Positions 18,012-26,801 of a stretch of DNA of 64,000 nucleotides are shown here, piece after piece. Location of the stretch: NCBI RefSeq assembly GCF_002284575.1, contig NZ_NPKJ01000007.1, positions 62,414 to 126,413 of the forward strand, given 5' to 3'. A program made the position numbers and the translations under genes. Origin of the DNA: Mesorhizobium temperatum. Its GTDB lineage: Bacteria > Pseudomonadota > Alphaproteobacteria > Rhizobiales > Rhizobiaceae. The notes beneath the pieces were generated by a model. It made no database searches, had not been told where the DNA came from, and worked only from the letters and a program-made list of their open reading frames with translations. How positions within the stretch are numbered: position 1 is the stretch's first letter; the number at the start of each line of letters is the position of its first letter.

Positions 18012-18397
18012 CTGTGCGGACCCCTCTCGCTTACGTTGCTGTCGCCGGCCTGTGCATAGCGCTACACAACGCCGTTGTCATCTTGGCAGATAGTGTCGGT
18101 ATGCCGCTGTGGTTCGCCGTGCTGCTATCCTTCGGTATCGTTGCTTGCGCCGGGTATGTTCTGCATGGGTTGTTCACTTTTCGTCAGCCGCTAGCCGCGA
18201 TTGGCCTGGTTCGTTACTTCATCGCAATGTCGGCAAATATACCGTTCGCTTTCGTTGCCACCTGGTTCTGGCATGAGCAGGTCGATCTGCCGATGACATT
18301 CGCCGCACCGATCGCTTCGGTCTGCATGCTAGCTCTGAATTTCCTGCTCGGTCGCTGGGCCATCGTCACGCCGACCCGCTGGACGGAGCTCAGGTGA
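18008..18397 (+). CDS. GtrA-like small membrane protein
   Basis: A 129-residue protein with four predicted transmembrane helices and the GtrA-family pattern (YVAVAGLCIALHN near the start; FTFRQP between helices 2 and 3). GtrA proteins are thought to flip or present polyprenyl-phosphate sugars made by a GT2 synthase like the one at 16002. The ATG at 18008 overlaps the previous stop; a further upstream in-frame start would lie inside the methyltransferase gene. Supports a lipid-carrier-dependent glycosylation route. Confidence 0.75.
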   Translation: MTVRTPLAYVAVAGLCIALHNAVVILADSVGMPLWFAVLLSFGIVACAGYVLHGLFTFRQPLAAIGLVRYFIAMSANIPFAFVATWFWHEQVDLPMTFAAPIASVCMLALNFLLGRWAIVTPTRWTELR

Positions 18398-18403
18398 TTG
18401 ACG

Positions 18404-19066
18404 ATGAACACAACGATGTCGCCAATCGACCCGCGGCTTCTGCAAGTCATCCTATCGCGTCATCTGGCGATGTATCGGAGCAGGGTCCCAATTTACCAAG
18501 CGACGATGCTCGATAGTTTGCGTGAGGTATGGGCCGCGCGCCATCGGAACCTGCTCGACGTCGGCGGCGGCACTGGCGTGATTGCCCAGGCCATGGCGGA
18601 ACTTTTCCCAGTCGACGAGGTCCAGGCAGTTGATCTAATCGATCGCTTCTGCTCCTCGCTCAGCGTACCAACCCGGCAATATGACGGCAAAACACTACCT
18701 TTCGCTGACGCAACTTTTGAAGCAGCGACGCTCAACAACGTGGTGCACCACGTTCCGGTCACTGCCCGTTCGGATCTCTTGCGCGAAATACGGCGGGTAG
18801 TAACCGGTCCACTTTATATCAAGGATCACGAAAGATGCGGCACGCTGGACAACCTGCGGCTCATGGCCTTGGATGCCATAGGGAATATCCCCTTTGGGGG
18901 CATGATCTGGGCGCGTTACCTCACTCGAGCAGAATGGGAGATGCTGGCCGCCAACAGTGGCTACCGCATCGCTGGTCGCGCTACACCAGCGCGCTATCGA
19001 AAAAGCGTCGGTGCACTGCTGTTTCCCAATCGGCTCGAAGTAACAATGCGCTTCGAGCCAGTATGA
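18404..19066 (+). CDS. Class I SAM-dependent methyltransferase
   Basis: A 220-residue methyltransferase with motif I LLDVGGGTGVIAQAMA (about 46-61), acidic motif II VQAVDLIDRF and the NNVVHHVP region. It is a different subgroup from the enzyme at 17322; two methyltransferases in one glycan module suggest more than one methylated position. Start taken as the ATG at 18404, preceded by CAGGTG, rather than the TTG at 18398 directly after the gtrA-like stop. Substrate unknown. Confidence 0.75.
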   Translation: MNTTMSPIDPRLLQVILSRHLAMYRSRVPIYQATMLDSLREVWAARHRNLLDVGGGTGVIAQAMAELFPVDEVQAVDLIDRFCSSLSVPTRQYDGKTLPFADATFEAATLNNVVHHVPVTARSDLLREIRRVVTGPLYIKDHERCGTLDNLRLMALDAIGNIPFGGMIWARYLTRAEWEMLAANSGYRIAGRATPARYRKSVGALLFPNRLEVTMRFEPV

Positions 19067-19078
19067 CCGAATAACCCG

Positions 19079-20233
19079 TTGCGCATTCTCACGATCAGCC
19101 ATTTCTATGAGGCCCATGGCGGCGGCATAGAACGTGTCGCCGGACAATTGTGCCGCCAATTCGCAAGCTTAGGTGCTGAGGCAGTCTGGGCGGCCAGTAA
19201 TGCCGATCCAGCGCCGTATACCGAAGTTGAGGCGCATTCGCTTGCCTGCGCCAACCCAATCGAGAAGATCACTGGCCTGCCCATGCCCCTACCGGGTGCG
19301 CGCGCGATCCGAACCCTGGCTCGCGAAGTGCGCCGCTGCGACGCGGTGGTGGTGCATGACGCATTGTACGTCACCTCGATACTCGCATTGCTGATGGCGA
19401 AGGCGCACCGCAAGCGCGTTGTCTTGATCCAGCATATTGCTGGCGTTGCTTTTTCATCGCGCGTGCTCCGCTCGGCAGTTGCACTGGCCAACATCGTCGT
19501 CACGCGCCCGATGCTGAGGGCGGCCGACGCACTCGTGTTCATTAGCGATAGCGTGCGACACGACCTTGTCGGTACGCCAGCCCGCATGCCGTGTTCCCTA
19601 CTGTTCAATGGTGTCGACAGTGCAGTTTTTCATCCCGGCGAAGGTTTGGCTCCCGAGCCGGACGCTCTGGCCGGGATGCCAATTGCGCCGGGTGCGCGCC
19701 GCATTCTCTTCGTTGGTCGCTATGTCGAGAAGAAGGGGCTCAGGGTGGTACGCGCCCTGGCTGCGTCCAGGGAAGACCTGACCTTTCTGATGGTCGGCAG
19801 CGGACCGATCTGCCCCGCCATGTGGGGACTCGCCAACGTCCATGACCTTGGGACTCAGAGCCCGCAGGCTCTAGCCGCCCTCTATCGCAGTGTTGACCTC
19901 TTGCTGTTGCCGAGTGTGGGCGAAGGCTTTCCGCTCGTAATCCAGGAGGCGATGGCATCTGGGCTGCCGGTCGTCTGCGGTGAACCCAGCAACCGAGCCG
20001 ACCCTAGCGCAACCGACTGGCTCTGTGGCGTGACCATCGATCTCAGCGACGCGGAAGGCTCGGCCAGACGTTGCGCCCAAGCCATTAATTCCCTTGCACC
20101 CACATCTAAAGAACGGGCCGCCATGGCTCGCTACGCGTTAGCACATTATGACTGGAGGTCTATGGCGGAGCGTCTACTTGCGTTGGCACGAGGAGAGAAG
20201 CCCAATTCTCCTGAAAATCGGGGCGATCTTTGA
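19079..20233 (+). CDS. GT4-family glycosyltransferase with TTG start
   Basis: A 384-residue GT-B glycosyltransferase: the N-terminal MRILTISHFYEAHGGGIERV acceptor region, LFVGRYVEKKGLRVVRALA in the linker, and the C-terminal LLLPSVGEGFPLVIQEAMAS donor signature. The conserved N-terminus begins exactly at a TTG (19079), and no in-frame ATG lies upstream before a stop, so a TTG start is required. The ribosome-binding site is weak. Ends directly against the GT-C gene. Part of the glycan module. Confidence 0.82.
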   Translation: MRILTISHFYEAHGGGIERVAGQLCRQFASLGAEAVWAASNADPAPYTEVEAHSLACANPIEKITGLPMPLPGARAIRTLAREVRRCDAVVVHDALYVTSILALLMAKAHRKRVVLIQHIAGVAFSSRVLRSAVALANIVVTRPMLRAADALVFISDSVRHDLVGTPARMPCSLLFNGVDSAVFHPGEGLAPEPDALAGMPIAPGARRILFVGRYVEKKGLRVVRALAASREDLTFLMVGSGPICPAMWGLANVHDLGTQSPQALAALYRSVDLLLLPSVGEGFPLVIQEAMASGLPVVCGEPSNRADPSATDWLCGVTIDLSDAEGSARRCAQAINSLAPTSKERAAMARYALAHYDWRSMAERLLALARGEKPNSPENRGDL

Positions 20234-21904
20234 ATGCAAGCCTACGGTGGAGACCGATACCAGATAGGCACAATCGTACTCGGTCTTATCATGGTGAAGA
20301 TTATTCTGCTTTTCGTCCTTGCGTGGAATAGTCTCTTCGTCATGGACGAGTTCGGGCAGCTCGGATACGCCAAATATCTGTTCAGGGAACTCTTCGATAC
20401 AATTCAGCCGAGTAAAGCGGCGGGTTCGACAGCGTTCTTTAAGCTGGCGCACCTGGTAGGCTGGGATGCCACGTCTATTCTGCTTGTCGGGCGCATACAA
20501 ACCGCGCTCCTGGGCTGCGCGATCGTTGCCATGGTATACGCCTGCGCCCGTGCGCTCGGGGAGGATCGCGTGCGTGCCTTAAGCATCGTTCTCGTCCTAC
20601 TGTGCTTTTCGAACTTCATGGAGCGTGTTTTCCGAACAATCGCCGAACCGCTGGCGGTGTTCTTCGCGGTGGCTGCGCTCCTGGTCGTGGTGCGCGCACA
20701 TGCGTTGAGGGCACGGCATGTACTTGCTGCAGGCGTCCTAAGCGGACTGGCTTTCCTGGCCACTCAAAAATCGGTCTACTTCAATGTTGCGCTGGGGCTC
20801 GGCTTGTTCACTGACGCAGCCATGATGAGACGCTATTCAACTGGGCTGGCTCGCGGGGCATGTCTGGTGTTGGGGTGGACTCTTTCGATCCTTGCGTACT
20901 GCTTCGTTTTCGGCGGCAGCAACCCGGTCCCCATCGCCGAGAGCCTTGTATTCGGTCCGATTGAAGTTGCGACCCGCGGGGGTGTTGAGTACGGCGGACT
21001 GAGGCACCTCGTGTTGCAGACGCTTTTGCGGAACGTAGTACTCTACGTCTTCTGTTTCTCTGGAATGGCTTTGTCACTGATGCGGTTCAGGCAGCTTGAG
21101 GAAAGAAATCGCATCGCGCTTATCTTCTCGATCGTGATCACCGTTCTGGTCTTCATTCACGATCAGCCTTGGCCTTACGTATTCATCATGGCGTTGCCGT
21201 TCATGTCATTGTGGTCACTGGCACCATTGGATCGGATCGTGGCCAACACACGCCACTTTCGAATTGCATCGGTGGCGCTGGTGACCGCCGTGGTCCTAAG
21301 TTTCGTCAGCAATATTGTTTACCTTCGTTTCAACAACGCGGCGCAACTTGAACTGGTCGCGCGTGCAGAATCTTTGCTCGCTCCGGGTGACCGGTACTTC
21401 GACGGCATCGGGATGCTGCCCAACAGGAGCGAACCGTCGACGTTATGGCTTGATAGACACTATGTCCTCGCGACTTTGCGGCAGGGCGACAGATCCGAGG
21501 CCTATGAAGTATTCAGTAAGTCTCCGCCTAAAATGATCCTGTGGTCTTACCGCACGGAATATATCTATCCCGTAATCGCACCTCTGATCCGGAACAGCTA
21601 TGTCACCGTCGCACCAAACTTGAGGATTGCCGGCCGTCGACTTTACCTCGATGAGCAGGAGGTCTTCGATGTCCCATTCCCTAGCGTATATGGCCTGTAC
21701 AGCGCAACCGGAACGCCATTACGGGGCGCGGTTGACATTGACGGCACCGTCTTTGATCGGCCAGTCCACCTCTCAAGCGGGCCGAAGACTGTAATTTTGC
21801 GGATGGGTTCAGGCGAGGCATTGCTCTTGCCACAAGGTTCGTACGCCGGACGCTTCAAACACGGCACTGACAATTTGAGCATGTTTGCCAATGCCTACGA
21901 CTGA
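20234..21904 (+). CDS. Polytopic membrane protein, probable GT-C glycosyltransferase
   Basis: A 556-residue protein with about ten to twelve hydrophobic helices in its first 380 residues and a soluble C-terminal domain of about 170 residues. The first periplasmic loop carries an acidic pair (SLFVMDEFGQLGY, near residue 38), the position of the catalytic acid in GT-C enzymes such as ArnT/PMT. The ATG starts one base after the upstream TGA, so it is cotranslated with the GT4 gene. Probably transfers a sugar from a polyprenyl-phosphate donor outside the inner membrane. I cannot name a closer family; GC content and codon use look less extreme than in flanking genes. Confidence 0.6.
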   Translation: MQAYGGDRYQIGTIVLGLIMVKIILLFVLAWNSLFVMDEFGQLGYAKYLFRELFDTIQPSKAAGSTAFFKLAHLVGWDATSILLVGRIQTALLGCAIVAMVYACARALGEDRVRALSIVLVLLCFSNFMERVFRTIAEPLAVFFAVAALLVVVRAHALRARHVLAAGVLSGLAFLATQKSVYFNVALGLGLFTDAAMMRRYSTGLARGACLVLGWTLSILAYCFVFGGSNPVPIAESLVFGPIEVATRGGVEYGGLRHLVLQTLLRNVVLYVFCFSGMALSLMRFRQLEERNRIALIFSIVITVLVFIHDQPWPYVFIMALPFMSLWSLAPLDRIVANTRHFRIASVALVTAVVLSFVSNIVYLRFNNAAQLELVARAESLLAPGDRYFDGIGMLPNRSEPSTLWLDRHYVLATLRQGDRSEAYEVFSKSPPKMILWSYRTEYIYPVIAPLIRNSYVTVAPNLRIAGRRLYLDEQEVFDVPFPSVYGLYSATGTPLRGAVDIDGTVFDRPVHLSSGPKTVILRMGSGEALLLPQGSYAGRFKHGTDNLSMFANAYD

Positions 21905-22079
21905 GTGTTCGGGATACTGACTCACTGGCCAAGCCCTGAAAAGGCAATCGGAATGCCGACCATAGATGAATTAAGGCTCACATTTGGGATCACGGCCTGC
22001 AGGCCGCCCACCCCGGAACAGCAGGCTGCGATATGGAACAGTCGCCTGGCCCCTACATAGCCTTCAGACACGTCTTTGA

Positions 22080-22598
22080 TCATTGCTTGAGGAACGCGCC
22101 CGTGTAGGTCTGGCCGGCAAGCCTAACGGTTCCGGCCAGGGTTCTGTCGGGCCGCATGACAAAACTGACGTCTGCGCCATTCGGTAGGCGCTCAAGCTTC
22201 AACGTAGTCCCCACAATTCGTCCAGCGCCGGCGGCCTCTCCCGGATGGTTGTCGCCCAGAGTTCCCCACGCATAGGTAACCGTCACCTTCCCATTGGAAG
22301 AAATCGTCTGAACAGCAAGTTTGGCGTCATACATCCCATCCAATCGTCCGGCCCATAGACCCGAAAAAACAGCATACTTTGTCGGAACGGCCTTGTCGGG
22401 GGGAGTGACCGCCACGGATTGATCCATAATTGCTGAGCCGGAGGGAACAGCGGCAGGATCCGAGGCAGTTTGGGCAGGAATGGTACCAGGTTCTAATGCA
22501 GGTTCGAGGGTGGGTCGCGGCGTTTCAGGAGCCGATTGGCACGCGGTTATGGCAAGCGCCGCGAAGCCAAGCATTGCGTTGCATATTCGGCGTGCCAT
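22080..22598 (-). CDS. Small putative lipoprotein
   Basis: A 172-residue protein with a lipoprotein signal: basic N-terminus, hydrophobic stretch and lipobox AITAC with Cys at residue 20. A Pro/Ala/Thr-rich linker (21-75) leads to a C-terminal beta-rich domain (about 76-172) starting FSGLWAGRLDGMYDAKLAV. This may be a small beta-barrel or lipocalin-like fold, but no family is recognised. It stands alone, convergent with the glycan module. Likely membrane-anchored on the periplasmic side. Confidence 0.65.
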   Translation of the reverse strand: MARRICNAMLGFAALAITACQSAPETPRPTLEPALEPGTIPAQTASDPAAVPSGSAIMDQSVAVTPPDKAVPTKYAVFSGLWAGRLDGMYDAKLAVQTISSNGKVTVTYAWGTLGDNHPGEAAGAGRIVGTTLKLERLPNGADVSFVMRPDRTLAGTVRLAGQTYTGAFLKQ

Positions 22599-22843
22599 CT
22601 TCTGGTGCCCCGGCCATCTTTGAATCTAGCGCAGGCTAACCTTATCGCGCGTTTTCACGACCTCTGTCTAGCCAAGGTGTCTCGTACAAAAGCGGCTCGT
22701 CGAAGGACGTGCAGCGGTCGTGAGTGAACGCCTCCATTTGTCGCCAAAATAGCCGCCTTGGCGATGGAAAATATTTTTAATTCAAACGTTTACGCCAGAA
22801 CTTTCGATCTATTTTCTAGGTTTTGGCTTTCGACCACAGATGC

Positions 22844-23629
22844 CTAAGCTGCTATCGACGCGGCCGCTGCCGCTTCGTCCGCGATGCCATCCACCATTAC
22901 ATGGCCGATGCCCCGCGAGCAGCGCTCGACCCGCGCCTCGACGCGATAAACGTCACGCAAGAGCGCCGGCGTAACGACCTCTTCCGGCGTGCCGCAGGCG
23001 ATCATCCGGCCGTCGGCGATGACGATGCATTTGTCGGCGAAGCGCAGGGCCTGATTGAGGTCGTGAATTGCGATCAGCACCGCAATCCCCTGCTTGTGCG
23101 CGAGCCCGCGCATGAAGCTCAGCACCTCGACCTGCCGGTGCAAGTCAAGCGCGGACGTCGGCTCGTCCATCAGCAGGATTTCAGGTTCGCGCGCGAGGGT
23201 CTGGGCGATGCTCACCACCTGCCTTTGCCCCCCGCTCAATTCTCCGACATTGCGAAAGGCAAGATCCGAGATGCTGAGCGCGGTCAGGATGCCGTCTATG
23301 AGTGCGAGGTCGCCATCACTAACGGACCAGGCCGCGCCCTGCTTGCGGGCGAGCAGGATCGATTCATAAACGGTTAGCACTGCGTTGGCTGCCGTATCCT
23401 GCGGCATGTAGCAGATGCCACCCGGTCCCTTCGCCGCTCCATCGAGGCAGACACGCCCCGGGCCCTTCAGAAGTCCTGCGATGCGCTTGAACAGCGTCGA
23501 CTTGCCCGCTGCGTTAGGCCCGATAACGGCGACTACCTCGCCGCCCCGAAAAATGGGAGTTGAAACGTCCGAAAGGACGAGCCGCGCCCCGTGGAAGGCT
23601 CCGAGTCCATCGAGCCTGATCGTTACCAT
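22844..23629 (-). CDS. Iron-complex-type ABC transporter ATPase (FecE/FhuC family)
   Basis: ATPase of 261 residues with Walker A GPNAAGKSTLF, signature LSGGQRQVVSIAQTL, Walker B ILLMDEPTSALD and the IHDLNQAL switch histidine. Same strand as, and slightly overlapping, the FecCD permease upstream. The frame stays open far upstream of the true start; the ATG at 23629 (VTIRLDGLGAFHG follows) is the family start. Energises the import system of the next two genes. Confidence 0.87.
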   Translation of the reverse strand: MVTIRLDGLGAFHGARLVLSDVSTPIFRGGEVVAVIGPNAAGKSTLFKRIAGLLKGPGRVCLDGAAKGPGGICYMPQDTAANAVLTVYESILLARKQGAAWSVSDGDLALIDGILTALSISDLAFRNVGELSGGQRQVVSIAQTLAREPEILLMDEPTSALDLHRQVEVLSFMRGLAHKQGIAVLIAIHDLNQALRFADKCIVIADGRMIACGTPEEVVTPALLRDVYRVEARVERCSRGIGHVMVDGIADEAAAAASIAA

Positions 23630-24690
23630 GAGCGCCTCACATTCGAGAGGATCAGCGAGATGAAGAAGGGAATGCCGATAAGCGAGGTGACGATGCCGAT
23701 CGGGAAGATCGTGCCTGGAATGAGCGACTTGCTGGCAACCGAACTCGCCGAAAGGATGAGTGCCCCCGAAAGAGCCGAGGCGGGCAGGAAGAAGCGCTGA
23801 TCTTCTCCGATCAGCATGCGGGCGATGTGCGGACCGACAAGCCCGATGAAGCCGATCGTGCCGACGAAGGCGACGGGAATGGCGGCGAGCAGGCTCACCA
23901 TCATCATGGTTTCGAGCCTCAGCCGTGCGACCTTGACCCCAAAGCTCGCGGCCTTGTCTTCGCCTAGCCGCAGCGCCGTCAGCGCCCAGGCGCGGCGCGC
24001 GAATATCGGAAGCGTTGCGAGAAGGATGAGGCTGGTAATGATGAGCTTGGGCCAGGTGGCCTTTGCGAGGCTTCCCATGGTCCAGAACACGACCGCGGCG
24101 AGCGCTTGCTCTGAGGAAAGATACTGGACGAGCGACAGCAGCGCATTGAAGGTGAATACGAGCGCGATACCGAGAAGCACGATGGTTTCGACCGTCACGC
24201 CGCGCTTGAGACTCAGCAGGTGGATAACGAACGCGGTCAGCATCGCCACCACGAAGGCGTTGAGCGGCACGACATATTCGATTGCCGCGGGGATGAGCGT
24301 GACGCCGAAGGCGAGCGCGAGCGCGGCGCCGAAACTGGCCGCCGCCGAAATGCCGAGCGTGAACGGGCTGGCGAGCGGATTGTTGAGGATAGTCTGCATC
24401 TGTGCACCGGCGACGGACAGTGCCGCGCCGACGACCACGGCCATAAGCGCGATGGGAAGCCGGATTTCCCACAGCACGACACGCACCTGAAGCGGGACGC
24501 TGCTGGGAGAAACGAGCGCGAGCACAACCTGGTCCAGGCTGTAGCTGGCCGGGCCGAGCGCGAGGTCGATGCAAAGGCTCAGGAGCAGCGCCAGGGCGAG
24601 CCCTGCGAGGATGAGTTGCTTGCGCAGGACGAGGGCGCGGTAGAGGCCGCGCCCTTCTTTGGCCGATAGTGCCGCTGGTTCACTGCTCAT
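23623..24690 (-). CDS. Iron-complex-type ABC permease (FecCD family)
   Basis: Inner-membrane permease of 355 residues with about nine to ten helices and FecCD hallmarks: LPIALMAVVVGAALSVAGAQMQ, NPLASPFTLGIS and FVGTIGFIGLVGPHIARML. The ATG at 24690 overlaps the binding-protein gene's end by 11 bases. As is common for this subfamily a single permease is present, presumably a homodimer. Operon order: binding protein, permease, ATPase. Confidence 0.88.
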   Translation of the reverse strand: MSSEPAALSAKEGRGLYRALVLRKQLILAGLALALLLSLCIDLALGPASYSLDQVVLALVSPSSVPLQVRVVLWEIRLPIALMAVVVGAALSVAGAQMQTILNNPLASPFTLGISAAASFGAALALAFGVTLIPAAIEYVVPLNAFVVAMLTAFVIHLLSLKRGVTVETIVLLGIALVFTFNALLSLVQYLSSEQALAAVVFWTMGSLAKATWPKLIITSLILLATLPIFARRAWALTALRLGEDKAASFGVKVARLRLETMMMVSLLAAIPVAFVGTIGFIGLVGPHIARMLIGEDQRFFLPASALSGALILSASSVASKSLIPGTIFPIGIVTSLIGIPFFISLILSNVRRSW

Positions 24691-25810
24691 TGGAGAGCGA
24701 GACCCAATGGCCAGGCCTGTAGTCGACCGGCAGGAACTTCTCGTGCAACTCCTTGAAGGTGGCCTCAGCGTCCAGATCGGCGAACAGGTCGGGGTGCAGC
24801 CACCTGGCCATCTGCTGGATGGCGACGAACTGATACGGGCTGTTGTAGAACTGGTGCCAGATGGCGTGGATCCGCCCATTCTCCACCGCCTTGATGCCGG
24901 TGAGGGCGGGCCGCTCCGTCAGGCCCTTGAGTTTCTTCAGTGCTGCCGCCTCGTCCGCGCCGGGACCGACGCCGACCCATTTGCCACCCGGCACATAGGC
25001 CTCCCAGTTACCGCCCGTGACAATCACCTGGTCAGGATCGCTTGCGATGATCTGTTCGGGATTGAGCGCGCCGAAGGTGCCCGGGATCAGATCCGCCGCG
25101 ATATTCCGGCCGCCGGCCATCTCGACAAACTTGCCGAAATTGTCGTTGCCGAAGCTCATGCAGCAATCGTCGGAATAGCCCCCGGCGCGCTCGACGAAGA
25201 CGGTTGGGCGCTTTGGATCCTTCTCTGCGATCACCTCGGTGACGCGCGCGATCTGCGCGGCGCGGTAGGCGATGAACGCCTCGGCGCGCTTTTCCTGGCC
25301 AAAGAGCTTGCCGATGAGGCGCATGCTCGGCTCGGTGTTGGTGAAGGGATGCTCGCGGAAATCGACATAGACCACCGGAATGCCGACGGCGGCGAGCTTT
25401 TCGATATATTGCGCGTCCTCGGTCGCCTGCTTGGACTCGATGTTCATGATCATCACGTCCGGCTGAAGCGCGATGGCCTGCTCGATGTCGAAGGTGCCGT
25501 CCTTGAAACCGCCGAAGGTCGGGATCGTGGCCATCGAGGGGAATTTTTCCAGATAGACGGCGTAATTGTCGGGATCGGCCTGGTAGAAATCCTCGCGCCA
25601 GCCAACAATTCGCTTGAATGGGTTGTCGGTATCGAGCGCGGCAATCAGGTAGATTTGCCGGCCTTCGCCGAGGATGACCTTCTCGACCGGCGTCTTCACC
25701 TCGACCTTGCGGCCGCTAATGTCGGTGACGGTTTCGGCGCGCGCGCCATGGGTTAGCGGCATGGAGGCCGCGAGGGCGACCGCGGCCGCGAATATCGACT
25801 TCAAAATCAT
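24680..25810 (-). CDS. Periplasmic iron-complex binding protein
   Basis: Class III (helical-backbone) binding protein of 376 residues with a signal peptide cleaved near residue 25 (ALAASMPLTHGARA). The mature part holds TVTDISGRKVEVKTPVEKVI and the QPDVMIMNI segment typical of FecB/BtuF-like proteins. An unusual vicinal Cys216-Cys217 (YSDDCCMSFG) is present. First gene of a three-gene importer. The upstream region carries a TGA-N9-TCA box, so iron control is likely; the ligand could be a ferric siderophore, heme or another metallophore. Confidence 0.85.
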   Translation of the reverse strand: MILKSIFAAAVALAASMPLTHGARAETVTDISGRKVEVKTPVEKVILGEGRQIYLIAALDTDNPFKRIVGWREDFYQADPDNYAVYLEKFPSMATIPTFGGFKDGTFDIEQAIALQPDVMIMNIESKQATEDAQYIEKLAAVGIPVVYVDFREHPFTNTEPSMRLIGKLFGQEKRAEAFIAYRAAQIARVTEVIAEKDPKRPTVFVERAGGYSDDCCMSFGNDNFGKFVEMAGGRNIAADLIPGTFGALNPEQIIASDPDQVIVTGGNWEAYVPGGKWVGVGPGADEAAALKKLKGLTERPALTGIKAVENGRIHAIWHQFYNSPYQFVAIQQMARWLHPDLFADLDAEATFKELHEKFLPVDYRPGHWVSLSNEQ

Positions 25811-25853
25811 TGGGCTCTCGCAATTCAGTTTACCGGCCCGGCTTTAGAAAACA

Positions 25854-25868
25854 TGAATTGTGTAATCA
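25854..25868. promoter_or_regulatory. IRO-type (RirA) operator candidate
   Basis: TGAATTGTGTAATCA fits TGA-N9-TCA, the iron-responsive operator consensus associated with RirA in rhizobia. It lies 44 bases upstream of the binding-protein start and 58 bases upstream of the divergent methyltransferase, so it could control both. Confidence 0.5.
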
Positions 25869-25878
25869 AGAATTATCT

Positions 25879-25895
25879 TTTAGAGCAATTCCAAT
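25879..25895. promoter_or_regulatory. Possible Irr/ICE-like box
   Basis: TTTAGAG-CAA-TTCCAAT matches 11 of 14 arm positions of the Irr control element as I remember it (TTTAGAA-N3-TTCTAAA). It sits 10 bp from the IRO-type box in the same divergent promoter region. The match is imperfect and could be chance in an AT-rich stretch. Confidence 0.3.
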
Positions 25896-25925
25896 GTACC
25901 GCTTTAGGGGAGAGCGTTTCGGGCA

Positions 25926-26714
25926 ATGACGGCTCACGCAAACTATTCGCTGCGCGATGAAATTCGGGACTATTGGTCCGAGCGCGCCGAGACGTTCGAC
26001 TTGCAGGTCGGCCACGAGATTTTTTCCGAGCGGGAGCGCGCAGCCTGGCATGCGCTCATAAGCAGGCACCTTGGGCCAGGCGCCGGGCGAGCATCTCTGG
26101 ATCTCGCCTGTGGGACAGGCGTTATTTCGCATCTGATGCACGATCTAGGCTTTGTGGTGACAGGCCTCGACTGGTCGGAAGCCATGCTCGCCAAGGCGCG
26201 CGCCAAGGCACAAAACCGCGGCGCCGATATCCGCTTCATCGTAAGGGATGCCGAACGGACGCTCGAGGACAAGGCGAGCTACGATGTCATCGTCACCCGT
26301 CACCTGGTCTGGACGCTGCTGGATCCGAAGGCGGCCTTTGCCGAATGGTTGTCGCTGCTGAAGCCCGGCGGCAAGCTGCTGGTCATCGACGGCGATTTTG
26401 TCAGCCGCAACTGGGCGATGGGTTTGCGGGAAGTTTGGGAGAAGCTCACGGCCGGCAAGTCCCGGGTCTCGGATAATGACGGCTCCTCGATGGCCAGACG
26501 CCACCAGAGCATTCTTGCTCGTGTCTATTTCTCGGGCGGCGCACGGGCGGAAGAGATAGTTCGCTTGCTGGCCGAAGCCGGGTTGGAGCAGCCGGTCGTC
26601 GACTGGAAACTGGGCGCGATCCATCGCGCACAGGCTCGACAGATGAGTTGGCCCAAGGCGCTCGAACGCGCCACGCAACATCGCTTCGCGATCTGCGCGA
26701 CAAAGCGGCAGTAA
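25926..26714 (+). CDS. Class I SAM-dependent methyltransferase divergent from iron importer
   Basis: A 262-residue methyltransferase with motif I SLDLACGTGVISHLM (about 57-71), motif II VTGLDWSEAMLAKA and LLKPGGKLLVIDGDF. It shares its 115-base promoter region with the iron-complex importer on the opposite strand, and with it the IRO-type box. A role in modifying or releasing an imported metallophore is possible but inferred only from position. The C-terminal third (about 170-262) is specific to this subgroup. The ATG at 25926 is preceded by GGGGAGAGCG. Confidence 0.75.
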   Translation: MTAHANYSLRDEIRDYWSERAETFDLQVGHEIFSERERAAWHALISRHLGPGAGRASLDLACGTGVISHLMHDLGFVVTGLDWSEAMLAKARAKAQNRGADIRFIVRDAERTLEDKASYDVIVTRHLVWTLLDPKAAFAEWLSLLKPGGKLLVIDGDFVSRNWAMGLREVWEKLTAGKSRVSDNDGSSMARRHQSILARVYFSGGARAEEIVRLLAEAGLEQPVVDWKLGAIHRAQARQMSWPKALERATQHRFAICATKRQ

Positions 26715-26801
26715 ACTCCGCGGCGCTGCCGGCATCGGTCGCCTCACAGGAGAGGCACGACAGCGAATAGCTGCCGGTCTGCGTCAACTCACCACCGAGG
26801 A

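Noticed and set aside
23630..24574. Upstream extension of the 22844 ATPase gene as one 576-codon protein
   Set aside because: The extension is an out-of-frame reading of the FecCD permease (Arg/His-rich); the ATPase family start is at 23629.
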